Positions 1 to 5,160 of a stretch of 10,116 nt of DNA are shown piece after piece. Made by a program: the position numbers and the translations under genes. The stretch comes from an uncultured bacterium. GTDB taxonomy: Bacteria; Actinomycetota; Actinomycetes; S36-B12. The notes below the pieces were generated by a model. The model searched no databases and had not been told where the DNA came from. It saw only the letters and a program-made list of their open reading frames with translations. The stretch lies in the NCBI GenBank assembly GCA_903954205.1, contig CAJBMR010000217.1, positions 1 through 10,116 of the forward strand, read 5' to 3'. Positions within the stretch are counted from its first letter, which is position 1. The number at the start of each line of letters is the position of its first letter.

Positions 1-585
1 GGCAGCGGACACTAGGCGGATCCGCCACATCGCCACGCGCTTCTGAAGCCATCCACCGATGAGCACGGCGATTCCCGCGACGATGATGAGCGCCAGCCAG
101 GCGCCAAGGAAGACTGAGAAGGGCTCTCCCGTGCGTGCCGCCAGACCCGCAGTGAGGAGTTGCGACAGGTCGCCCCACTCGGCGGTGAAGAGCACGATGA
201 AGCTCGTGAGGGCGATGCGCCATGTTGAGCTCGAAGCACCGGCGCGACGCGCGGCTGACTCCTCGAACTCCTCGGCCTCACTCTCCTCCTCCGCCATCTC
301 GGCGCTGCGTGCACGCAGACCTGATACGAGCATGAGGATCGCGCCAGCGGCGAAGAGCAAGAAGGTGATGCCGAGGACGAGCCGCTGGGGAAGCAGGGCG
401 AGCAGCCCTCCCGCGGCGACCGCGATGGCCGACTGCACGGCGAAGGCGACCGCGACTCCGATCCATACGGCGAGTCGCCGATAGCGCGTCGAGAGGACGA
501 GGGTCGCGATGAAGGTCTTGTCGGGCAGTTCGGCCGGGAAGATAAGGATGAAGGCAAGGCCGACCGTAGCGAGATCGAGGATCAT
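1..585 (-). CDS. GDT1/UPF0016 (TMEM165) family cation/Mn2+ transporter, 3' end outside window
   Basis: The frame stays open for 195 codons from an ATG at 585 to the window edge, so the C-terminus and stop are missing. Both signature acidic motifs of the family are visible: FPAELPDKT (E19, D22, K23, T24) in the first membrane helix and FTAEWGDLSQ (E136, G138, D139, S141) in the second half, giving the internally repeated antiparallel fold. Hydrophobic helices flank each motif, and a Glu-rich cytoplasmic linker (about residues 100-118) joins the halves. The family consensus is E-x-G-D-[KR]-[ST]; here motif 1 has Pro for Gly and motif 2 has Leu for the basic residue, a form I recall from other actinobacterial members. 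Family members move Mn2+ or Ca2+ across membranes, and manganese export is the likeliest role here. The start overlaps the upstream stop as ATGA (582-585), so translation is probably coupled to the channel-like gene. No separate ribosome-binding site is needed. The family call is secure; the substrate is inferred. Confidence 0.92.
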   Translation of the reverse strand, partial: MILDLATVGLAFILIFPAELPDKTFIATLVLSTRYRRLAVWIGVAVAFAVQSAIAVAAGGLLALLPQRLVLGITFLLFAAGAILMLVSGLRARSAEMAEEESEAEEFEESAARRAGASSSTWRIALTSFIVLFTAEWGDLSQLLTAGLAARTGEPFSVFLGAWLALIIVAGIAVLIGGWLQKRVAMWRIRLVSAA

Positions 586-1901
586 GACCCCGGCAGTTTC
601 GCCGCCAGAGTCGGCCAGATGACGGGGGTTTCGGGTTTGCGCGGCCCGGACCACGGCGCCGGAGTGAGGTAGAAGCGCTGCGCGAGGTGGTATGCCGCCG
701 ACTCGTAACGACCGCGCATGCGCCGGAAGATCTCGAATGCCTCGTCTCGGTCCCGATCGATCGTGATGCCCGCGGAGGCCATGTAGTCGAGCGCGAAGTC
801 GAAGTCTTCGCGGCTCAGGGTCGACTCCCGTCTCCCATAGGACATGAATACCTTGTCGGTGCCGGGGACCTGTCCGCGCAGGCTGTCCAGAGTGACGGCT
901 TCGGAGACTGCCTGCATTCCCCTAGGAAGGTAGTCGTTCAATGCATCGGGCTGGCGCGGCGTACTGGGGTCCCGCTCCTCGACACCGAAGACGGACAGTG
1001 TCGTCTTGAGGCGCCGCTCCCACGGGCGCAGGCGTAGCACCGAGTCAAGCCCGATTTCAGCGGCGTCGATCGACAGGATCGCCTGCGTCCCCTCCTCGAG
1101 TAGCGTGACGGTCCGGGGATCGGGTGCGTCCTTGGAGATCGCGCTGCTCAGCGCTGCTGCATCCAGTGCCGACATCAAGGCGATCAGCCAGTTGCGGGTA
1201 CTGACGGCTGATCGGAATCGGTTGAGCGAGGGATAGAGCGTCTGGGTGAGGCGCACCTGAGCCGCCCAGGGGGTCCACTGGGCAAAGAGCTTCGGGAGAT
1301 CGTCTTCGCCCTCCAGCATCTTGACGCGCACGAGGAATTCCGGCCCCCACTCTGGCGCACCGGTCAAGGAGGTGTCGAGGAGCACGCGGGCCTCGCGCGT
1401 GAGGTAGGCCTGGTAGAGCGTGGGGAGGAAGCCGATGAGCAGCGCGATGACAGCTGGCCCCGTCATCGCCGCGAAGAAGTCAAGGAGCGTCGCACTCTCG
1501 CCCGGGTTGCCGATCAAGCCCAGAGTCAAGAGGGCGGAACCGGCCTGGAGGAATGCGGCGGTGATGCTCACATCCCTGGCGCCGAAGATCATGAGCGCGT
1601 ACGCCGTAAGGAAGAGGGCGAGCCAGACGATGAGAGCGGCCACGATGCCGAGCGGTCCGCTCCACGCCAGCACGCGGTCGCGTGCTTGGTAGGTCCGCAT
1701 CAGCCGCGCAGCGCTCGTGAAGACGGCATCCGTGCCCCTGACGGTGACTGCGAAGAGCCACGAGACCGTGATGCGCGGGATCACCATCGTGCGGACGATG
1801 CTCATGCCCGCGCTGATGAGGAGGGCGACACCGATGAGGAAGGGCACAGCCCGCGCAATGGGACCCCAGGACTCAAGCCCGGCTTCGAGTGCCCACGTCA
1901 C
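582..1901 (-). CDS. Membrane protein resembling a two-TM potassium-channel pore, with a large cytoplasmic domain
   Basis: This 439-residue protein starts at GTG 1901. It has a hydrophobic helix at about 20-42 ending in SIVRTMVIPR, a second helix at about 82-106 (GPLGIVAALIVWLALFL), a short pore-helix-like stretch at about 112-131 (AAFLQAGSALLTLGLIG), and a third helix at about 146-166 followed by LPTLYQAYLTRE. The order helix, P-loop, helix, then a soluble region of about 270 residues resembles actinobacterial proteins annotated as two-pore-domain potassium channel family. However, the filter T-x-G-[YF]-G is replaced by TLGLIG, so conduction or selectivity is doubtful. The soluble part is mostly helical with no motif I recognise. 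It is the first gene of a two-gene unit with the GDT1 transporter (ATGA overlap), which fits an ion-homeostasis role. There is no good Shine-Dalgarno; a TATCCT box sits 6 nt before the GTG, so a leaderless transcript is likely. The channel label is inference from layout, not a firm family call. Confidence 0.85.
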   Translation of the reverse strand: MTWALEAGLESWGPIARAVPFLIGVALLISAGMSIVRTMVIPRITVSWLFAVTVRGTDAVFTSAARLMRTYQARDRVLAWSGPLGIVAALIVWLALFLTAYALMIFGARDVSITAAFLQAGSALLTLGLIGNPGESATLLDFFAAMTGPAVIALLIGFLPTLYQAYLTREARVLLDTSLTGAPEWGPEFLVRVKMLEGEDDLPKLFAQWTPWAAQVRLTQTLYPSLNRFRSAVSTRNWLIALMSALDAAALSSAISKDAPDPRTVTLLEEGTQAILSIDAAEIGLDSVLRLRPWERRLKTTLSVFGVEERDPSTPRQPDALNDYLPRGMQAVSEAVTLDSLRGQVPGTDKVFMSYGRRESTLSREDFDFALDYMASAGITIDRDRDEAFEIFRRMRGRYESAAYHLAQRFYLTPAPWSGPRKPETPVIWPTLAAKLPGS

Positions 1902-1907
1902 GCCTTG

Positions 1908-1913
1908 AGGATA
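1908..1913 (-). promoter_or_regulatory. -10 box TATCCT of a leaderless promoter for the channel-like gene
   Basis: On the minus strand TATCCT is followed by six bases (CAAGGC) and then the GTG start at 1901. Actinobacterial -10 boxes follow TANNNT, with transcription starting about 6-7 nt downstream, so the mRNA would begin at or next to the GTG. No recognisable -35 lies at 16-18 bp spacing. It mirrors the plus-strand box at 1933-1938. Confidence 0.55.
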
Positions 1914-1934
1914 GTGGTGGGCATGCCCCCACTA
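1912..1934. promoter_or_regulatory. Dyad between divergent -10 boxes, possible operator
   Basis: The block reads TAGTGG, one unpaired T, the perfect palindrome GGGCATGCCC (1919-1928), then CCACTA. Apart from the single T at 1918 it is a complete inverted repeat. Each outer edge supplies the TA of one of the two opposing -10 boxes. A repressor or activator dimer bound here would reach both promoters at once, or the symmetry may simply reflect the mirrored promoters. No regulator gene is adjacent. Confidence 0.35.
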
Positions 1935-1938
1935 GGCT
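1933..1938 (+). promoter_or_regulatory. -10 box TAGGCT of a leaderless promoter for the DUF4446 gene
   Basis: TAGGCT is followed by six bases (GAAGCG) and the GTG start at 1945, the same geometry as the opposite-strand promoter. No Shine-Dalgarno fits in the six bases, and no -35 match is seen at the usual spacing. Confidence 0.55.
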
Positions 1939-1944
1939 GAAGCG

Positions 1945-2442
1945 GTGACCTGGGATGCGCAGATGGGCGTCATCGTCGTCGGTGTCGTCGCCCTTGTGGC
2001 CCTGGTGATCGCCGTCCTCCTCGCTTTCCGGACGAACCGCATGAAGAGCCAGTACGCCGTCCTCTCCGCGGCGGATGGCCGCGCTTCCTTCGTGGAGGTG
2101 GTCGCACGCAAGGCCGAGGAGGTCGAGGGGCTGCGGGACGACGTAGCCCTCCTGGCGGACGAACTGCGCTCGACCCAGCGCGAACTGCAGATGGCGGTTC
2201 GCCACGTCGGCGTCGTCCGCTACGACGCGTTCGGTGACATGGGCGGGCGCATGTCCTTCAGCGCTGCCCTGGTCGATGACCATGGCAACGGCTTCGTCCT
2301 CACGTCGGTCCACGCTCGCAGCGAGTCACGCAGCTACATCAAACAACTGCGCGGTGGCATGGCCGAGGTGAACCTCTCACCCGAGGAGTCTGCTGCCGTC
2401 GCTGATGCGGTCGCGAGCATCCCACGCGGTCGCATGGAGTGA
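1945..2442 (+). CDS. DUF4446 family membrane-anchored protein
   Basis: The protein has 165 residues. An N-terminal membrane helix (about 8-28, Val/Ala/Leu-rich) is followed by a charged, probably coiled-coil segment (about 52-85, EVVARKAEEVEGLRDDV...). The family core follows at about 88-130: VGVVRYDAFGDMGGRMSFS, then ALVDDHGNGFVLTSVHARSE. The C-terminus LSPEESAAVADAV also fits DUF4446, whose function I do not know. Length is normal for the family. The N-in single-pass layout would put the core domain in the cytoplasm. The GTG start is chosen because it lies 6 nt after a TAGGCT box and gives the full helix. It is transcribed divergently from the channel-like gene and ends only 9 bp before the convergent NlpC/P60 gene, with no hairpin between them, so readthrough in both directions is possible. 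Confidence 0.9.
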   Translation: MTWDAQMGVIVVGVVALVALVIAVLLAFRTNRMKSQYAVLSAADGRASFVEVVARKAEEVEGLRDDVALLADELRSTQRELQMAVRHVGVVRYDAFGDMGGRMSFSAALVDDHGNGFVLTSVHARSESRSYIKQLRGGMAEVNLSPEESAAVADAVASIPRGRME

Positions 2443-2451
2443 CGACGATCT

Positions 2452-3063
2452 TTAGCCCTCGAGGTTGACGCGACCCATGCCCGTGAAGTGCGTGTTGGTC
2501 CACGGGGTGCCCTTAACCTCGCCCTTAACCACGCCGATGCCGTAGTCGGAGGCGTGCACGACCTTGCCGTCGCCGATATAGATGGCCACGTGGTGGGCGC
2601 CATTGTCGAAGTAGAAGGCGAGATCGCCGGGTCGAGCGTCCTTGAGCGAGATACGTGTCGTCTCGTCGTACTGGGCGCGGCTGTAGTGGGTGAGTTTCAC
2701 ACCGGCCGCTCGCCACGAGTAGACGACGAGGCCCGAGCAGTCGAAGACGTCGGGGCCGTCGCCCCCGGATCCGTAGGAATCTCCCACCTGGTTCAGGGCT
2801 CGCTCCACGACCTGCGCGCGGATGCGGTCGCCGTCCTGCAGTGCATCGCGCTCACTCTGCGACTTCTTGCGGTACTCGGCGGCAGCTTGGCGACTGGCAT
2901 CCTCGTGGATGCTGCCTCGTGGCGATTCGTCTGCCAGCGCCGGTGCGGCGGTGGCGACTGGCACACCCACGAGGATGGCCGAGGCCATGAGCGCGGGGGC
3001 GAAAAGTGCGGTCGTAAGGCGGATAGGGCTCAGACGGGTGGTGCGGCGGATCGTGCGACTCAT
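2452..3063 (-). CDS. Secreted NlpC/P60 (C40) cell-wall peptidase under c-di-AMP riboswitch control
   Basis: The 203-residue protein starts at ATG 3063, which has purine-rich AAGAGGGA just upstream. It begins with a Sec signal: basic MSRTIRRTTR, a hydrophobic core at about 16-40, and an AxA site (APALA) near residue 44. A charged helical spacer (about 45-85) precedes the C40 domain (about 83-203). Catalytic residues are Cys109 in FDCSGLVVYSW, His158 in AHHVAIYIGDG and probably His170 in VVHASDYG as the third residue. R144-PGDL is the usual family motif. The family cleaves peptide stems of peptidoglycan (D-Glu to diamino acid bonds) and takes part in cell separation and wall turnover. There is no SH3, LysM or Rpf domain, so wall targeting must come from the short spacer or a partner. 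Its transcript carries a ydaO-type riboswitch, the usual arrangement for actinobacterial wall hydrolases. An in-frame upstream start at 3141 would lie inside the riboswitch and is rejected. Confidence 0.95.
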   Translation of the reverse strand: MSRTIRRTTRLSPIRLTTALFAPALMASAILVGVPVATAAPALADESPRGSIHEDASRQAAAEYRKKSQSERDALQDGDRIRAQVVERALNQVGDSYGSGGDGPDVFDCSGLVVYSWRAAGVKLTHYSRAQYDETTRISLKDARPGDLAFYFDNGAHHVAIYIGDGKVVHASDYGIGVVKGEVKGTPWTNTHFTGMGRVNLEG

Positions 3064-3079
3064 GCGCTCCCTCTTCCGT

Positions 3080-3275
3080 CCGCCTCCCAGGTGAGCTGTC
3101 GGGCTCGGGCTGAAGAGCGCCCTACCCGCGTGCCAGAGCACGCGGGATTCGCCCCAGGAGGGCCTTGCCCTCCCGGCCGCGACCGGCTGTCGCGTCCGTC
3201 TCGTCAGGGTTGGGCCCTGACGTGGGTCCCCGGTACGGCGCCCCTCGGATCCGGGTCTGATGCCCTAGGAGACGG
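3080..3275 (-). promoter_or_regulatory. c-di-AMP riboswitch (ydaO/yuaA type) in the leader of the NlpC/P60 gene
   Basis: Read on the minus strand, the conserved blocks occur in the right order. GGGGACCCA falls at about 3223-3231, TGGGGCGAATC at 3146-3156, and the 3' signature CAGCCCGAGCCCGACAGC with TCACCT at about 3090-3112. The closing P1 helix is 12 bp: bases 3264-3275 pair with 3080-3091, all Watson-Crick except two G-U pairs. A perfect 9-bp stem with a 4-nt loop lies at 3125-3146. Between the two G-rich blocks are three consecutive hairpins (3202-3222, 3179-3193, 3157-3173) where the Bacillus element has one short arm. Binding of c-di-AMP in this class normally turns expression off. The 3' strand of P1 ends 16 nt before the ATG and no U-tract terminator follows, so control may act on ribosome access. 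The family call is strong; the mechanism is inferred. Confidence 0.92.
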
Positions 3276-3288
3276 CTGGGCCGTCTCC
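3268..3288 (-). promoter_or_regulatory. Hairpin competing with riboswitch helix P1
   Basis: This is a perfect 9-bp inverted repeat with a 3-nt loop (GGAGACGGC, CCA, GCCGTCTCC on the minus strand). Its 3' arm (3268-3276) covers eight of the twelve bases forming the 5' strand of P1, so the hairpin and P1 cannot form together. It is transcribed first. It could therefore be a 5' switching element, or a chance stable stem. Confidence 0.5.
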
Positions 3289-3527
3289 GTCGGGCTGCCC
3301 CGGTCGAGGCTTGCCGATTCGGCGGGCCGCTCGTCGGGGGCGGTTGCCCCCTCGTGTCGAGCGACTTTGTGACCTTGCCATGACCGTTCGGGGACCGGTC
3401 AAACCCGCGTCCGGATAACGGAACGGTAACGGCGTGTCACAGGGGCACCACAAGTAACAGATCGCCGGGCACGCCTTCGTGGGTCGATTCCATTCGCCGC
3501 CCTCGCCGCTGGAGGGACCGGCGGATG
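3289..3527. other. Intergenic region upstream of the riboswitch (leader start and promoter zone)
   Basis: No gene is supported in these 239 bp, which separate the acetyltransferase stop from the riboswitch. The region holds a 6-bp GGGGGC/GCCCCC hairpin with a 4-nt loop (3336-3351). It also holds a minus-strand TTGACC (3397-3402) that could be a -35 box, though no convincing -10 follows at 16-18 bp, and an MtrA-like direct repeat at 3413-3430. The transcript for the NlpC/P60 gene must start here, giving a leader of roughly 300 nt. The hairpin has no T-tract, so it is at best a weak terminator for the acetyltransferase gene. Confidence 0.45.
3413..3430 (-). promoter_or_regulatory. Direct repeat resembling an MtrA/OmpR-type response-regulator site
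   Basis: On the minus strand GTTACC and GTTATC repeat with an 11-bp period (GTTACC-GTTCC-GTTATCC). MtrA sites upstream of actinobacterial wall-hydrolase genes are direct repeats of GTnAC-like half sites at this period. The location, just upstream of a possible -35 for an NlpC/P60 gene, fits. The assignment rests on motif shape and context only. Confidence 0.35.
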
Positions 3528-4490
3528 TCAGGGGAGTGTGCGTCGAAGAAGGACGATCACCCTTTCCGGCGTCATCCCGGCCCGCTCGTAGAGGGCGGTG
3601 GCCCCGGTGGTGTTGTCGCTGTCCACGGTCAGGGTCATGGCGGTGCGGCCCTCGCGGGCAGTCTGCGAGAACGCCGAGCGCAGCAGCCAGGTGGCGATGC
3701 CGCGACCCCGCGCCTCGGGCACCACACCCAGGACCCGCACATGACCGGCGTCGCGTTCGATGCGCGAGTCGTCCTGGATGCACAGGCCGACCGGCTCGCC
3801 CTCGAGCCACGCGAGCCTCCATAACTCGGGCCGGGCGTCGCGCCGATCACTGAACCAGGGGATCCACTCTTCGTAGGGATGCGGCACGAACCCGAAGTGC
3901 TCGGCGAAGGCGATCTCGTCGATGCGATGCAGGAGACGGCGGTCCGCATCGCTGGTGGCGACGGTGACCGTCACTCCGGGCGGTGGTGCGGGTTCCGTGT
4001 GATGCTCCGGCCCTAGATCGATGTGCATGTGCCAGAAGCGGCGTACCTCTGTGAAGCCCGCAGCCTCCAGCACATCGAGGTAGACCTCGTCTTGGACGAA
4101 GGCGCCTGCCTCCACCTTCCAGCCATCACCATCCGCGAGCCGCCCGGCCGCCTCCAGTCCCATCGCTACCAGGGGGGCCAGGAGTGCACGGCCGTGATCG
4201 GGCACGGCGTAGGAGTCCACGAAGACCGTGCGCGCCTCATCATCGCGCTCAATGATGACCAGGCCCACTGCCTCGTTATCGCCGGTGAAGACCAGGCGGT
4301 GCTCTTCGCGCATGGCATCGGGGTTCGTCAGGTCCGAGCGCACGGACTCCCGGCTTGAATCAGCCATCGCGAGCACTCCGGTGTCCGCTGCGGACACGAC
4401 GGAGTACGCGATGTCGACGTCAGGGCCGTCGAGGTAGCCGTCAACCTCGTGGAGATCGAGGGGGCGTGCGACAAAGCCGGGTGGGAGCAC
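3528..4490 (-). CDS. Tandem-domain GNAT N-acetyltransferase
   Basis: This 320-residue protein has two GNAT-like halves. The N-terminal half (about 1-158) shows a weak fold signature (VGLVIIERDD, VDSYAVPDHGRALLAPLVAMGL, YLDVLEAAGF) without a good acetyl-CoA loop. The C-terminal half (about 173-319) is canonical: VRVLGVVPEARGRGIATWLL carries the pyrophosphate-binding R261-G-R-G264-I-A266, and DSDNTTGATALYERAGM (291-306) is motif B. One active and one degenerate domain is the layout of MshD-like and several antibiotic- or peptide-modifying acetyltransferases. I see nothing that identifies the substrate, so MshD itself is not claimed. The gene lies 18 bp downstream of the SET gene on the same strand, so they are probably cotranscribed. 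It also has its own candidate leaderless start: TAGACT, six bases, then GTG at 4490, with no Shine-Dalgarno. A GTG-initiated protein of this length preserves the whole N-terminal domain. Confidence 0.88.
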   Translation of the reverse strand: MLPPGFVARPLDLHEVDGYLDGPDVDIAYSVVSAADTGVLAMADSSRESVRSDLTNPDAMREEHRLVFTGDNEAVGLVIIERDDEARTVFVDSYAVPDHGRALLAPLVAMGLEAAGRLADGDGWKVEAGAFVQDEVYLDVLEAAGFTEVRRFWHMHIDLGPEHHTEPAPPPGVTVTVATSDADRRLLHRIDEIAFAEHFGFVPHPYEEWIPWFSDRRDARPELWRLAWLEGEPVGLCIQDDSRIERDAGHVRVLGVVPEARGRGIATWLLRSAFSQTAREGRTAMTLTVDSDNTTGATALYERAGMTPERVIVLLRRTLP

Positions 4491-4496
4491 CCGGTG

Positions 4497-4502
4497 AGTC
4501 TA
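4497..4502 (-). promoter_or_regulatory. -10 box TAGACT of a possible leaderless promoter for the GNAT gene
   Basis: On the minus strand TAGACT is followed by CACCGG and then GTG at 4490, the same six-base spacing as three other starts in the window. The box lies 6 bases past the SET stop codon, so it would be an internal promoter in a two-gene unit. No -35 match is visible inside the end of the SET gene. Confidence 0.45.
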
Positions 4503-4508
4503 GGCGTC

Positions 4509-5033
4509 TCAGGCCGTGGGGAGTGCTGCGATGCGGCGTACGAGATACGGCGAGAACCATCCGGCGTACTTCGACTGCAGAGCAGGATCGCGCCAGTCCG
4601 AGCCGCTCACGACCTCGCGGCAGGTGGCCGCACCACATAGACAGCGGAACTCGTCGTAGTCGCTTGCATCGCACATGGCGTAGTCGAAGCTGAGCTCCTC
4701 ACCCGGCTGGATGTCGCGCATCGCGACGAGCAACTGTGAGCCGGCAAGGCCGCAGTTGGGCTCACAGGAGTGGTTGAGCATGTCGCCGGGCTCGGGCGTG
4801 TCACCGGACACAAGGAAGAGGTCTGCGTCGATCTGGATGGACCGATGCTGGCGGTCGATCGGAAGCGTGGCCAGTCGGCCGCCGTCGATGACCCAGCCGC
4901 CGAAGCCGGCGACGGTCTCACCGGCGCTGATGCGCTGCGTCACGTAGGAGCCCCAGCCCTTGTCCCCTGCGGGGCGCGCCTCGGCTTTGGGAGTCAGCCA
5001 GTTGTAGTCCAATGCAACCTCCTCGATGCGCAT
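4509..5033 (-). CDS. SET-domain protein-lysine methyltransferase-like protein with post-SET zinc motif
   Basis: From ATG 5033 the protein has 174 residues. The SET fold is visible in order: GWGSYVTQRISAGETVAGFGG (26-46; the usual G-x-G-[VL] with Tyr), then DMLNHSCEPNC (84-94), which carries the pseudoknot NHSC-x-PN, then IQPGEELSFDY (108-118), whose Tyr118 is the family's catalytic tyrosine. A post-SET CLCGAATC follows (C131, C133, C138; C-x-C-x4-C), which with Cys90 can bind zinc next to the active site. The family transfers methyl groups from S-adenosylmethionine to lysines. Bacterial members are uncommon and their targets mostly unknown. The protein is compact with no extra domain and no signal peptide. 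The start is uncertain: the ATG lacks a ribosome-binding site, whereas TTG at 5012 follows GAGGAGG by five bases and would give 167 residues with the SET domain intact. It is the likely first gene of a unit with the GNAT gene, and divergent from bpa. Confidence 0.9.
   Translation of the reverse strand: MRIEEVALDYNWLTPKAEARPAGDKGWGSYVTQRISAGETVAGFGGWVIDGGRLATLPIDRQHRSIQIDADLFLVSGDTPEPGDMLNHSCEPNCGLAGSQLLVAMRDIQPGEELSFDYAMCDASDYDEFRCLCGAATCREVVSGSDWRDPALQSKYAGWFSPYLVRRIAALPTA
5018..5024 (-). promoter_or_regulatory. Strong Shine-Dalgarno GAGGAGG favouring a TTG start at 5012 for the SET gene
   Basis: GAGGAGG lies inside codons 4-6 of the ATG-initiated frame, five bases before an in-frame TTG (5010-5012). 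It is the best anti-SD match near any start in this window. The ATG at 5033 sits inside the palindrome CGATGCGCATCG with nothing SD-like before it. Confidence 0.45.
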
Positions 5034-5068
5034 CGACCAGGTGCGCCGTCAAGGCGCGACGGGAAGTG

Positions 5069-5139
5069 TGACATGTCATTGACAAGATGTGAAATCGCTT
5101 TGCCTGGTTGAACGTTCAGTCGGGATCAAGCAACGTTCA
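5069..5139. promoter_or_regulatory. Operator-like palindromes between the SET gene and bpa
   Basis: Two perfect 10-bp palindromes, TGACATGTCA (5069-5078) and TGAACGTTCA (5109-5118), share the form TGA-N4-TCA. A third, degenerate copy GCAACGTTCA lies at 5130-5139. Centre-to-centre distances are 40 and 21 bp, near whole numbers of helical turns, so dimers would bind on one face. The third copy is just upstream of a poor extended -10 (TGA-CACCAT, 5146-5154) six bases before the bpa ATG. TetR-family operators often look like this, but no regulator is encoded in the window. No firm promoter is seen for either gene. Confidence 0.45.
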
Positions 5140-5160
5140 TTGTGATGACACCATGGACGC

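Noticed and set aside
2443..2451. Terminator between the convergent DUF4446 and NlpC/P60 genes
   Set aside because: Only 9 bp separate the stops and no stem of useful length is present in or around the gap.
3064..3141. N-terminal extension of the NlpC/P60 protein to an upstream start at 3141
   Set aside because: The extra residues are translated from the riboswitch 3' part and would put 26 residues before the signal peptide; ATG 3063 has a purine-rich ribosome-binding site.
3336..3351. GGGGGC/GCCCCC hairpin as terminator of the SET-GNAT unit
   Set aside because: It has only 6 bp, no T-tract, and lies almost 180 bp past the GNAT stop, probably within the leader of the next gene; not called as a terminator.
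2488..3372. A 294-codon plus-strand open frame over the NlpC/P60 gene and riboswitch
   Set aside because: It runs antisense through a conserved peptidase and a structured leader; the translation has no recognisable domain.
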